Shown here: positions 1 to 11,189 of the stretch, one piece after another
How the letters are laid out: each line of letters opens with the position of its first letter
Numbering within the stretch: position 1 is the first letter of the stretch
Assembly: GCA_037447655.1 (NCBI GenBank)
Contig: JBBHKE010002706.1
Span: forward strand, 126,001 to 186,000
Source of the DNA: Zygnema cylindricum
Taxonomy: Eukaryota > Streptophyta > Zygnematophyceae > Zygnematales > Zygnemataceae
Direction of reading: 5' to 3'
DNA: 60,000 bases
Translations under genes and position numbers: made by a program
The notes under the pieces: model-generated
What the model saw: only the letters and a program-made list of their open reading frames with translations
What the model was told of the DNA's origin: nothing
Databases searched by the model: none

Positions 1-199
1 TTGGAACTGACTGGCCAAAAGGTAGAAACTATCTATCTTTTAATTGCGTTAATATGCTGAGAAAATGGATCATTGTGTAGTAATAAAGAATAATGAGAGG
101 TGAAAAAATAAGTTCGCTATAATAGCAATTCTCGGAAGTCAAATAGATGGATAGCTGCCCTTTTTAACATGTTCTTATGCCAGTGTAAGGGCTTCTTTG

Positions 200-1275
200 T
201 GCTTATGTGCTTCTTTGTCCTTACTGTTCTCTTTTTCCGATTTGTCCATTCTCTGTCCTTTTCTGATCTGTACATACTCTGTCCTTTTCCGATTTGTCCA
301 TTCTGTCCTTTTCTGTTTTGTCCATACTCTGTCCTTCTCTGTTTTGTTCATACTCTGTCCTTACTTTTTTTATTTGTCAATACTCTGTCCTTTTCCATTA
401 TACTGTCCTTTTCCTTTGGGTCCACATTCTCTCCTTTTCCAATTTGTCAATACTGTCTTTTTTCGATCTGCTCATGTTCTGTCCTTCCGATCTGTCTGTT
501 TTCTGTCTTTTTCTATTTTGTCCATACTGTCCTTCAATTTTTTTATTTGTCAATACTGTCCCTTTCCAGTTCGTCCTTCTGTCCTTTTCCATTTTGCCCA
601 TTTTCTGTCCTTTTTGGTCCATATTGTCCTTCTCCGATTTGCCAATGCTCTGTCCTTTCTGTCCTTTTTCGATTTGTCTTTACTCTGTCTCTTTCCGATT
701 TGCCCATACTCTGTCCCTTTTCGATTTGTCCTTACTCTTGTCTTTTTCCAACTTGTCATACTCTGTCCTTTTCTCATTTGCCCTTATCTATCCTTTCTGA
801 TTTGTACGTACTCCGTCTCTTTCCGGATTTGCCATTCTCTGTCCCTTCCCATTTGTTCATACTGTGTCCTTCTCTGTCTTTTCTGCTTCGCCGATACTCT
901 GTCAATTTGCTCATCCTCTGTCCTTTTTCGATTTGTCCATGCTCTGTCCTTTCCGGTTTGCCCAAACTTGGTACTTTCTGATTTGCCTATTCCTCTTCAA
1001 TTTGCCCATTCTCTGTCCTCTTCCGATTTGCCTATGTCCTTCCCCCATTTGTCTATTCTGTCCTTTTCCGATTTGTTCATCCGCTGTCATTTTTCGATTT
1101 GTCCATTCTCTGTCCTTCCCGAATTGGCCATACTCTGTCCTTTTTCCGATTTGCTCTTAACCTGTCCTTTCCAATTTGTCCATACTCTGTCCTTTTCCTT
1201 TTTGCCGACCCTCTGCCCTTTTCCGATTTGCTCATCCTCTTTTCTTTTTCTGATTTGCCAATACTCTGTCTTCTC
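200..1275. repeat. Pyrimidine-rich minisatellite in an intron
   Basis: About forty imperfect tandem units of roughly 20-27 bp fill this stretch. Each unit carries variants of CTGTCCTTTTCC followed by GATTTGTCCATACT. The plus strand is strongly C/T-rich. The array ends directly at a 3' splice site (1289), so it forms the 3' end of an intron of the gene whose last exon follows. Long open frames across it on both strands are by-products of the repeat and are not genes. Bases 1-199 show nothing I can identify. Confidence 0.9.
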
Positions 1276-1289
1276 CGTTTCTTTTATAG

Positions 1290-1550
1290 GATGAGGAGCA
1301 AGAGGATGACTGGGAAGGGCGATGTGTTTTGGCTGCTGATGGACTTGCTCAAGATGTGGAGCAGTACAGCTCTTATGGTCGTCCACAACGTCGTTTGGCT
1401 TCCTCGACTCTCGACTCTTGGCGTGTCACAGATTTCGATAACTGTTCCGGATGTAGTTCGAGTGTGACAGACGACTTCGCCATGTCTTGTATGGCTGGCG
1501 AGGGGCAAGAGGTCGAGTATTTTCATGAGCACTGTGGAAGTGGCGAGTAA
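1290..1550 (+). CDS. Terminal exon of an unrecognised gene
   Basis: An open frame begins straight after a 3' splice site (CTTTTATAG, ending at 1289) and runs 86 codons to TAA. It starts DEEQEDDWEGRCVLAADGLA and is acidic and Ser-rich, with scattered cysteines (FDNCSGCSSS, then MSCMAGEG). No known domain is recognised. It is in phase 0 with the splice site, and the composition is protein-like, unlike the repeat before it. The upstream exons must lie left of the minisatellite or outside the window; nothing in 1-199 could be assigned. An alternative is a chance open frame, but the splice site and amino acid composition favour a real C-terminal exon. Confidence 0.5.
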   Translation, partial: DEEQEDDWEGRCVLAADGLAQDVEQYSSYGRPQRRLASSTLDSWRVTDFDNCSGCSSSVTDDFAMSCMAGEGQEVEYFHEHCGSGE

Positions 1551-3494
1551 AGAGGGAAAAGGACGGAAAATGACGAATGTTCGGTTGGACATGTCACGGT
1601 TTTGTATACTGTGGCGTTGTTTAAATTTGTAAATTATTACATTCGGTGGAGTGATGTAATGTGGGACTCCTCCAAGCTTTCGACGAATGGGAGTTGGGTA
1701 TGGTTTTCTTAAGACCTTTTTTGCAAATCGTGGGTGATTTTGGGTTGTGACTATATCTCATCGGCAAGAGAGGAAGTTTTGTACAAATGTCGGTTGTGAA
1801 TTCCAAGCAAAGTTTTACACCGTTTTACACCGTTTTCTCGAGAAGTTAAAGAGGATAAAGGAGTGGTTTTTTTATTATGTTTGGAATGAGTATATGTCAA
1901 AAATTGAGACTCTATTTTGGCCTCAAAGCAATCAAGGGTAGTAGCAAATGTACTCTTTTGTATGACTTTTGAGGACAGAACAGTTTTACTCTTTGTCGGT
2001 TTTTTAGGGTTTTTTTCCCATTCAGTTTGCAATGGATTGAATTGGGTTTTCCGTTGTCTCACGAGGACTTCGTAGGTTATACAAGATATTTAGGATCGTC
2101 TGTCACGTTTTGTTTTGGTAGATGTAAACTATTTTTTTTGCTCAATGTTTTGAAGCTGTTAAAAAAAACTTTTCGGAAAACTTTTTGAAAAAACGTTTTG
2201 TGGATCCTGTCTAGGTTTATATGAGAGAATTTGTGTCCCTTTTTGGAGATCAAGATGAGTCACTCAAAAGCAAAATGGCTTTCAGATACTTTGTTTATTT
2301 GTTATAATGCCATTTTTTATTTGTCATCTTTTGGAAATTAGGAAGTTGATTGAGATTCATTATTGATGAAAAGAGTTCTATTAAGAGAATGTGATGGTAG
2401 ACGATCCTAGCATATGGGAACAGCTCGTGAACCTAATGCTATTAACAGTTGGAAAGGCTATATGTGGTAAGCCTGTACTAAATGAGCAAATCTACCGTAA
2501 AATAATTAATACACTCAATAGAACAGTATGGGGTTACCACATTTGACGTTGATTTTCGCATATTTGAACTAGGATTCACAGTATGGTAAAGTAGAAAAGA
2601 AAGATTTCCCTCTATTCATATTAACCCACGATAGAAAATCTGCTAATTCTGAAGTCGAGTGTACATACATTTCAAACATTCTGATTGGATAGGGATCAAT
2701 TGGTTTGCCTTGGAAAAAAGTTTGAAGAAAAAGAAGAATATGTTGGTGTGCACCAAAGTAATGAACTGTCGAATTTTCTTGTATATGGAGGAGTGATGCC
2801 TTCATTTTGGACAAAGGAAATGATTAGTGGAGCATGGGGGCACCTTGTAGTTTCAGAAGCTTAATATTTTTGTATGTATCTTTGGATACTCCGCCTCATA
2901 TAGCGCATTGTTTTGTTTCTTTTTCTTTTTTTTAAATTGAAGCATTAAGCAGACATCACAGTACAATATGTCTCTGGAACTTAAAGAGCTGCCTTTCGAA
3001 GTTACTGTGCTTCTTTGTTACGACGTGACCTCAGTAGGAAATGCAGTTTTAAAATAGTGTGTGACGTCACAGCTTCAATATTCGGAAATACAAAGAACAG
3101 CTCAAAGTAAGTCATGTAACACCCTTAAATGGTAGATTTACATGGAAGAAATTTGCCCTGCTGTTCAAGGTAAATCTACATTTTTTGGGCAAATCCAAAG
3201 TAAATTTACCCAAAGGAATATACAGAGTAGAACAATTTATCTTCAAAACGAGAGCGTAGCTACTAGCTACCCTATCACCGCAAAGAAGTAAATACAGCTG
3301 TAAACATGTACTTAATGACTAGGTTATGAGGATATAACCATGACAGAAACCAGAAAGATCATTTTGAATTTCCACAGTGATTGCCCTGATTAACTGCTTC
3401 ACCAGTTTTTCTGGGAGCAAAAAAAGTTACATTCATTCACATGTTTACATTCATTCGCATGTTACATTCACATGTACGAATCCAGAGGAAAGGT

Positions 3495-3710
3495 TACCAT
3501 ATTTCCATCATACAATGCTTCTTCATTACGTGAAATAAGATTTACTGCATCTCCATCACATATTTCCTTTTGATCATGTCAGATTACTTTATTTCCATCA
3601 TGTAAGATTACTTCTTTCCATTAAAGACGATTATTTCATTTCCATCACATGAGATTTTACTTAATCCCCATAACGTAAGATTACTTCATTTCCACCATAT
3701 AAACACCAAT
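3495..3710. repeat. Imperfect tandem repeat, about 30 bp period
   Basis: Six or seven degenerate units share the words TTACTTCATTTCCATCA and GTAAGATTACTT. The spacing is roughly 30-33 bp. No coding capacity is associated with it. Confidence 0.7.
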
Positions 3711-4228
3711 GTACGAAAATCCATGTAAAATTAACTCTCCAAAAGAGAGTACAGAACCGGTGTGGATTTTACAATAGTACGGCCTAACACCAACAGCACT
3801 TATTTCTGGAATACTGATTCCAGTCCCTATAGTCTCTGCAACATACACACCAATTATTTCCAGATTACTTTCCAGAGCGATTTCCAGTCGACCTGGTCTC
3901 CACCACATCATCAAATTCCACACTTTGATGATATCGTGAAGACCTTGAATTGACTATTTCTTATGCTGTCCAATATACAGATCCTAAATAAAACAACCCT
4001 TGTGACTTAAAATCCTCTCTATTTGTACACCGAGGCTCTAAAAACAGCTTCAGCAACTTAAACCTATGCCTCGCCAAACGAGTCTTTCCCCCCAAAACTA
4101 AATTAAGGCTTTGTTCAGATAGCAAAAAAGAAAGAAAAACTACAGTTCGCACTATAACATAATGCAAGAAGCTCCATCTTGAGCTAGCGGGCCTCTGCCA
4201 AAACAGTAACCCAAAAGATTCTTACAAA

Positions 4229-4345
4229 GGCGGTCAGCCAGCTAAGTCAAGATGGTCGTTGAAGTGAAGATGGTCGTAAAAGTCAATGCGATCGTAAAAG
4301 TCAATACGGTCAAATTTAATACGCTCGTTAAAATCAACATGGTTG
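4229..4345. repeat. 18-bp tandem repeat next to the end of the pyrophosphatase-like gene
   Basis: About six units of an 18-bp motif like GTAAAAGTCAATGCGATC follow each other. Because 18 is a multiple of three, the array stays open when translated, but the product is a simple Val/Lys/Asn periodic string. It lies just downstream of the stop codon at 4411-4409 on the minus strand. Confidence 0.75.
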
Positions 4346-4408
4346 TCATTAAAGTCAAGAGTTGTTTGTCGTTAATTCCACACCACAATTCTATTTCTAA
4401 ACACAATA

Positions 4409-6471
4409 TCAACATTTCAATCCAACTGCCTCATCCAAATCTTGAACAACATGTTGATTTCCTTCCCCATTTACACCTCTACCTCCTTTCCCTTTTTCAC
4501 GCATTGATTTCCCAAGATGCCCTGTCCCTTTCCTTCCTCCTGCGACAATGACTGCTGATTTCATAACCGCTTTTCGATTATGGTTCATTGGAAAACACAA
4601 CGCGGATGTCTGTACATCATCCCAATCTTCTGATTCAAAGGAAATCTCCATTTCCTCCCCCCGTGGTTCAATATAAGCAGGATGAGCAAAATGAGGTGCA
4701 GATCGCAATGCTTTTAATCCCATCCTTCTACTGACACTCCCAGTGGTTGAATACCCTGAACCCGAAACTTGCGATTCTGTGTCAGATTCACCTCCGGCCG
4801 ACTCCCACGGACTCTTCCGTTGTTGTTTCTGTGACGATCTGCTGGGACTATTCAACAAACTCCCTCCTCCTCCACTATAATACTCCCTTGGAGAACTCGC
4901 TGTAATTCGCTGCCACAACATTCCCTGACTTGCCGGATAAGCCATAGGGGGCAAAGGAGAACTGCTCCCCAAAGATCCCTTTGATTCTGTTGAACTTTTC
5001 AAAAGCAAATAAGAATATTGTTCCACAAGACGCTGCCAGCTGGCATGTGCCTCCTCAATAACTTTCAAAGCACCCTCCCGATTGGTTGCTCTCTCATTCA
5101 AACCAAACACACGCGGTCGGTCCTCTGCAAAATGACAAGGAAAGAGCAAAATTTGTTAGGCAGATTCCTACAAAGCTCCACCTTATAAGATTGAAAAGAT
5201 TTAGCACTCAACAATTGAAAATACAAGACATTCTTTAATTGGGTCAATGCAAAAGCGGATAAATATCAGCTCCTGCTTTCAAACAGCATAGTTTTGAGAA
5301 CGGAAATAACACACTGTGAAATAACAATATTCTTTTTTTTATCAGTTCAATAAAGCCAGAGTCAGATAAAGCCAAAGTCAGATGATTCCTGTTTTTTCCG
5401 TTAACATTTTTGCCTCGAAATAAGTCTATATCCTTAAGGATGACAGCAAGAACAACTGAACCTCAATCCAATTTTTAAATTTGCAATAAGCTCTTGAACC
5501 AAAACAAGGGGCAAGAAGCGGCTCAGATTCTCACCCTCTATCTTGTTGTGGCATATTCTTAGCCATTCTCGAACTTCCTCCAATACTCCTGGCATTCTCC
5601 GATTTACATCTCCAACATCATCCAAAGCTACAGAACTTAAATCATCGGCTCTCACACAAACAATTTTCCACGAAAGTTGTTGCTCCATTGTTTCAATATT
5701 CCAATCTATAACCGCAAACGCAGCCAGAACTTTAACAGCATAAATTTCTCCTACCCTTCCTGTCTTAGCTCCAATGTCAATAAGTTCAATCGGCCGACCG
5801 TCATATTGTAAACCTCCATATTCTATATTTGGCAGATCAGGATTGGCCCAGGTCTGTGGCAACATTCCAATATTCCACAAAGTGTTTTCGCTGTAGACTA
5901 CAGCCTGACCTTTCTCTATTCTTGGACAGAAAGGTCCACTTCCACAGCCTCTATAGACTTTCTTGTCTTTTTCTCCTATATTCAAATTCTCTGGGTCACG
6001 TACTCCTTCTGTATCTCTGTTTTCTGAGCATTCTAACTCTCCTTGACTTCCTTTTGGTGTTTTGCAAACCATCGTCCAAACATCTTTTCCAGCATGAATA
6101 TTAACATGATGTAAAGGAGAAACTGTCCTTCCTTTGCTATCGTAAAACACCACAGAATAATCCAAAGAAGTCGGTTGACCAGACTCTAACACACTGAAAC
6201 CAGCGCCTGGATTGGCTGATGGCACGTGATGATGTTTTGACTGTGGTGAACTGGACAAAGAAGCTTGGGAAATATGTAGCTTGAGAGCATTGACTGGTCG
6301 CCTTTGCCAAACAGGAATGGCTGGTCCAGTTTCAGGGCGATATTTCGGAGAACTTTCATTCGACATGGTTGTATAAAGACTTCCGGAACTTACAAATGAA
6401 TCTGAGTAAGCATGAGCAAAAGAAGAGAGAGTGTCGCAAGACTCGCAGTCAGAATCAGGAAAAACAGCCAT
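4409..6471 (-). CDS. Family I inorganic pyrophosphatase-like protein, probable pseudoenzyme
   Basis: There are two exons, 6471-5535 and 5124-4409, with a GT-AG intron in phase 1 and 550 residues in total. Residues about 101-350 follow the eukaryotic soluble pyrophosphatase fold in order: DYSVVFYDSKGRTVSPLHHV, the LPQTWANPD motif (205-212), YDGRPIELIDIG (223-234) in place of GDNDPIDVLEIG, DDVGDVNRRMPG (284-294), and VFGLNE...GALKVIEEAHASWQRL. Most catalytic positions are altered. In yeast numbering E48 is K137, K56 is E145, Y93 is I201, D117 is R226, D120 is E229, D152 is S267, Y192 is C307 and K193 is H308. Only E58 (E147), D115 (D224), D147 (D256) and K154 (K269) remain. A Ser-rich N-terminus of about 100 residues and a Ser/Gly/Lys-rich tail of about 200 residues flank the domain and look disordered. 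The active enzyme hydrolyses PPi; this protein probably binds or regulates instead. The fold assignment is firm and the loss of activity is inferred. Confidence 0.85.
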
Positions 6472-8722
6472 GGCTCCAAGAGGGCAGCCAAAATAGCTTC
6501 AAAAAGGAAGTAATTTTTGCACAGAAATGAAATAAACTTTCTATTTCTGGAATCAGTCAATAATTACAGTAACATAAAACGGTCCTGTGAAGTTTCACGT
6601 TTTGATTTTCATAGAAAAATAGATTTTTCAAGGCAAAGGCTTCTTGAAAGTTTTAAGCTTCAGTAGAAACTTGACCTGAGGTCATGTATTTGCAATACGT
6701 AGTCGTATGGCTGATATAGTACACTTCAACTACAACTATTGTAAGAGAACAGAAGCAAGTCTGCAAAATTCCTGCAAAGAAATAAATGCTTCAATATGGC
6801 CAGTACTGTAGCTGCAGAGAAAAAGCTTTCCTTCCTTTATGCAAATTGCTTGTACAGAATTGAGAATTGTATAGGATAGGTACGTTCGTACATGTTCCAG
6901 CTACGAAAGGATTTTCCGTACCTTGCCACGGACCTCAGTTATTCGTACAGGTATGTTCTACATATTTTTCATCCAGTCCTAAGGGATCGTATCAATAGCT
7001 GGACTGAAATTGCATATTCGTACAGACACGATGCCTACATAGATCACGCGTGGATCTTACAGCTGTACTATTTGGACCATAAATAGGCGGCTCCGGCAGT
7101 AACGTAATTTCATGCGTCACGAATTCAAACGTTCAAGGGTTTGAAATGTACTTGCGAGACTGGAAATGATTGGAAATGGCTCTGTAAGATTTTATATGGT
7201 GGGCGGGGAAAAAAAACTAATGAATCAATAACGAAGGGTCCCGTGATATCTGAGCGACAAAATTTGGAATGTAGGATATGTACAAATACGGACAAACTGG
7301 CGCATTATGGTACAGAAGCTGGCGTCACAAGTTAGCCCAGGGCACATCTTTCGGGCAAAGGCCTGCGTTGAAAAAAGTTGAGTTTCGTAGGTAGCCTTTT
7401 CCGTTATCAATGCATTCATTACATTTAGTACGGAGTCTATAATTTTAGTACAAGAATTCCGAGTCCATAAAATTTGTCCACCAGACCGATGATTTATTGT
7501 ACGGTCAATAAGACCAGGGACGAACCTCAGATATGATTGGTTGCCGTAAAGATTCCTCAAGACGCGGCGCCGTTACTACTGTAGCGTGCAGCTTGGGATG
7601 TTATGAGAAGCGATCGCTAAGAGCAAACCTCAAAACGGTATCGGACCGTACAGTACAAACTTTCCGAGACAGCACATGTTGAATGACTATACGCCAAAAA
7701 AATCGCTTTCCGCGGTTGTGATCGAAAAATTTAAAATTATTAGGTTCCTAACGTCTAACCCTAACCTCTCGACTTCTCTCATTCCAGGAGTACGGCCAGT
7801 GGTCAGACTCCAGATTTTTCACCAGTGAGCCGTACAGTACTGTACAGTATTTGAACAGGCAGCAAACAGCTGGCAGTTCGAAATATGAATCTCATCGAGG
7901 AGCGAAAGAATCACAGCTAGGGGCCATTGGATCCACCGACTTTATACCACGTGGCAAGTAGAAATGGAGCTGGCAATTTTAGCATGTGTATTACGTGGCA
8001 GAAAAAAAATATTCAATGTGACATGAGAGTAAGTGGCTGTATGACACGTGGTGAATGTTCAGGTCAATTGTCGACTAAGATCGTTTACGTGTTCAAATAT
8101 GAGCATAAAAAAGTCCGTCAGATCTGCTTTTCTGTACTGTGAGATTGACGACGTAGATTGTGAATTCAATTTGGCCGTTCACGGCACGAAATATTTTGTC
8201 CTGACCGTCCGACGAGATTGCCGAGGCATATGCACGCATGAGGGACTGCACATGCACCTAAATATCTGACATCATTTGTTTTTTTCAGATAAAGGACAAA
8301 TCACGGCATGCCACACAACTTTTGTGCTCATTTGTCCTTTTACTCTTGCCGCCTTTCAACGACGTCAGTCAAAGTACCGTACAGATTTCGTACTTTTTTG
8401 CGCCTACAGTCTGTAAACATGAATTTAATATATTGGTGCGATTTCCGTATTCAATTTGTAAACGGCAATGTGAAGCGACCGACAAAGCCTTAGAGGGAGC
8501 GTGAGAAGGTACGGAAACTCGCAGGCATTGCACGTGGCCTCTGCATACTGGTACAGAAAAGATAATGAAAAATTATATGGTAAAGAATGTAAACGGAAAG
8601 TCAAACGGGAGGTAAAACGGGAAATTTCCAAAAGCGAACATTTCATGCGGGCCGCAAAATAAATTGCATAGTACATTAAGGTACACCAAGAATCGCTATT
8701 ATCCTATTGGTGTTGATAACAC
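6472..8722. other. Gene-poor stretch upstream of the pyrophosphatase-like gene
   Basis: The first few hundred bases would hold the promoter and 5' UTR of the minus-strand gene starting at 6471. From about 6880 the DNA is rich in CGTAC/GTACG words, seen also near the transposon-derived regions elsewhere in the window. Short open frames here are not protein-like and no gene is called. Confidence 0.5.
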
Positions 8723-9574
8723 TAAGGGTGGCGTTCCATCAATCAAAAAGTGGGGCAGTTTGCAGAAATCCACGCCTATCCGTACCAAACCGTACCGCTA
8801 ACTTTGTTTTTATGCGCGAAACAACATTACAGAGAATCTTGCCAATACTCTCCGAAGGTTTGGGAAGTAACACTGACCGTCGGATATTCATTCGCGAGGC
8901 ATTCGTTTCATTTTTGTCCGTGAGGTAGCACTGACCGTCGGATATTCATTCGCGAGGCGTTCGCTTCATTTTTGTCCGTGAGGTAGCACTGACCGTCGGA
9001 TATTCATTCGCGAGGCGTTCGCTTCATTTTTGTCTGTAGCTGACAACGTACCTGTAGGAGGTGGCTTGTCAGCAACAAAAATAATGAATCGCAACACGCT
9101 GGACAATTAAACTACGTGTCATGATGGACAACCAACGAAAAATCACAAGATTTGCACATGATATGTATCTTTCAAAATGCAACCGAAAAAAAAAAAAAAA
9201 GTAATCTCGAAACGGTCCTTCGTCGCGCTATTTTCTGGCAACGCTCTTTTGTCACACTATTTTCGGCAAAGGATTTTCGTCATGTTCGAAAACAGGAACC
9301 CTAAAAAATGAACTGGCGTAGCAGATTGGCGTTTGCAAAAATTACAAAAGTTTTGTCGTATAATGATGACTTGGTACATGGTACAGGTGAAGATTTGAAG
9401 TGAAATTTGTCGGTGTGAAATTTTTTAAGGATATTCAATATCGGATCGTAACCTACGTGGTGCCACTAAATTTAGAACACGTGGTTTACTAAGTGACGGA
9501 ACATCGTCTCAATTAACCCAGCCCGTAGAGTTGGCCGTACGATTACAGAATTTCCTGATGGAATGCCACCTTAA
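8723..9574. mobile_element. Harbinger/Tourist-like non-autonomous transposon, copy 1
   Basis: The element spans 8726-9571. Its terminal inverted repeat is GGGTGGCGTTCCATCA on the left and TGATGGAATGCCACC on the right, flanked by TAA on both sides (8723-8725 and 9572-9574). A TWA target duplication with GGG-starting ends is typical of the PIF/Harbinger group. No transposase is encoded. A second copy lies at 55588-56325, which is about 108 bp shorter. Most of that difference is accounted for by tandem expansion inside this copy. Confidence 0.85.
8873..9040. repeat. 57-58 bp tandem repeat inside MITE copy 1
   Basis: Three nearly identical units carry CACTGACCGTCGGATATTC and end near TTTTGTCCGTGAGGTAG. 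The related element at 55588-56325 has only one such unit, so the expansion occurred after the two copies separated. Confidence 0.9.
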
Positions 9575-10069
9575 TTCGGCGCTCCTAAACTTTGACCATC
9601 GAACTTAAAACGGAACGAATCTCATTGTATTTTTTCCTCTACTCTACCGTACTATAGTACTAAAAGTGTACCGTAGAGAGGTACAGTACTGTACGAACGA
9701 ACACGTAAAAAGACAGTTACAGCACACAAACGACGCTCGCTCAATACGAGTCAATTCACATAATATGCATACGGTTAATAAATAGACACGAAAGCAAAAT
9801 TTAGTTCGCGCCTCTTTTCTCACGAGAGAGGCCAAGGTCGCGAAACGAAACGATTGATTACTTAAAGTTTTCATACAGGACCGGTCAACCGCTTTAGTAC
9901 GAAACTCTATTTGTAGTATACAGAAAATTGTGCCGTACGTAAGCATTTGACCGCTTTCGTACGGTTTTAGTGGATTACTGTACTTGTAGTACAGAAAATC
10001 GCGCACTACTGTACCTAAGCCTTTTGATGCAAGCAGATAACATTTATTACCGGGCACCCAACAGACGGT

Positions 10070-10300
10070 ACCCCACCGTGAACCGTAATTAGCGCTGAAT
10101 TTTTTTCGTCTCTTAAAACATCTTTTCTCCGTACACACATGTCGGATTGTGGATCTGACGGTTGCGATTGAAAGGTAAAATTCTCAGCTTACGAATGACG
10201 GTTTTAAATTGAAAATTGGACAAATGTGTACGGAGAAAAGATGTTTTCAGTGGCTAAAAAATTATTAACGCTAATTACGAACGATTCACGGTTGGTGTAC
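10070..10300. repeat. Imperfect inverted repeat, arms about 65-75 bp
   Basis: The left arm (about 10070-10140) contains ACCGTGAACCGTAATTAGCG and ends CATCTTTTCTCCGTACACA. The right arm (about 10220-10300) contains the reverse complements TGTGTACGGAGAAAAGATG and CGCTAATTACGAACGATTCA. The loop is about 80 bp. It could be a small foldback element. Target duplications are not evident. Confidence 0.7.
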
Positions 10301-10767
10301 ATAACTTCTCTACGAAACCCTAGAAGCACATTCAACGCTTCCAAAGATCCTCATATCTAATAAATTTTTTTAGAGACATAAGGTTAACCGTCGAAGCATG
10401 TGACATTCCGTGAACGAATTTTTTGAGAACTACGTTTCTGGTTTCCAAAATGTTTCATAAGTCGATTCATTACTGTGTTCTTTATTCTCCTACAAACAAC
10501 TTTTTGTAAATTCTTCATGACAAATGCACCTTTTCAATGGTATTTTTAAAGGCTATTCAATGGCTCAATTATTCTCTCTGGTAATTTATGTCTCCCCTAT
10601 TCACATTGTAGCGACCTAAAGTCATAAAGGATAAATGCAACCAAATAGTAAGTCAATCTTGAAAAAAAAAAAATTGTAAGCACAAAAAAGCATTTTTTTT
10701 TGTTCATGAGTATCATTCCGGTTTTTCCGTGACTCTTCTCAAGTTAACTCTAACCCTAGCCCTTTTC

Positions 10768-10799
10768 TTAACCCTAACCCTAACCCTAACCCTAACCCT
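10768..10799. repeat. Short interstitial TTAGGG-type telomeric array
   Basis: About five perfect CCCTAA units follow each other, with degenerate copies (CTCACCCTCA and others) on both sides. The unit is the six-base TTAGGG type, not the seven-base TTTAGGG usual in land plants. The array is too short to show what telomere the organism uses. Confidence 0.85.
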
Positions 10800-10989
10800 C
10801 ACCCTCAACTATACCTCCACCCTAAAAGCCCTTACCATAATCATAATCCTAATCATACTTTCAACTTTTAATTGATATCATAATGTGTAACAGCAGTGTT
10901 TACTTCTGAAACCTAACACTAGCTGAGGTATTCCTCTCCCACGGTTTCAATACAGAATTTGCCTTCTAAATGCCTTCTCAGAAGTCTGG

Positions 10990-11185
10990 GTGTGTGTGTG
11001 GAGAGAGAGAGAGGTGGAGAGAGGGGGGGAGGAGAGGGAGAGTGGAGAAGGGTGAGACAGGGAGGGAGAGGAGAGAAGTGGAGAAAGGGAGAGAGAAAGG
11101 AGAGAAAGTGTGAGTGGGGAGAGAGAGAGAAGGAGGAGAAAGAGGAGGAGGAAGGAAAGAGGAGAGGAAAGAGAGGGGGAGAGGG
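10990..11185. repeat. Polypurine tract (GA/GGA-rich)
   Basis: Nearly pure A/G on the plus strand, mostly GAGAGAGG and GGAGAGG words, leading into a short GGAAT-type repeat (AATGGAATGGAATGG, about 11202-11216). Open frames on both strands are low-complexity artefacts. Confidence 0.9.
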
Positions 11186-11189
11186 TGGG

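Larger units (their letters stand above)
1551..4408. other. Non-coding stretch between two genes
   Basis: The first few hundred bases are probably the 3' UTR of the gene ending at 1550. The rest is AT-rich with no supportable gene on either strand. It holds two short tandem arrays, listed separately (about 3495-3710 and 4229-4345). The second abuts the 3' end of the pyrophosphatase-like gene and may be in its 3' UTR. Confidence 0.6.
9575..10985. other. Non-coding stretch between MITE and polypurine tract
   Basis: This is AT-rich, non-coding DNA. Its first part is rich in GTAC palindromes. The inverted repeat at 10070-10300 and the short telomere-like array at 10768-10799 lie within it. The 164-codon minus-strand frame at 9644-10138 has no recognisable domain and overlaps the inverted repeat, so it is not called. 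Confidence 0.5.

Noticed and set aside
169-1294. Overlapping long open frames (up to 365 codons) in the first 1.3 kb
   Set aside because: They are produced by the C/T-rich minisatellite. The translations are periodic Leu/Phe/Pro/Ser/Cys strings, present in several frames.
9644-10138. 164-codon minus-strand frame as a possible gene
   Set aside because: No recognisable domain, it lies in GTAC-rich repeat DNA and overlaps one arm of an inverted repeat.
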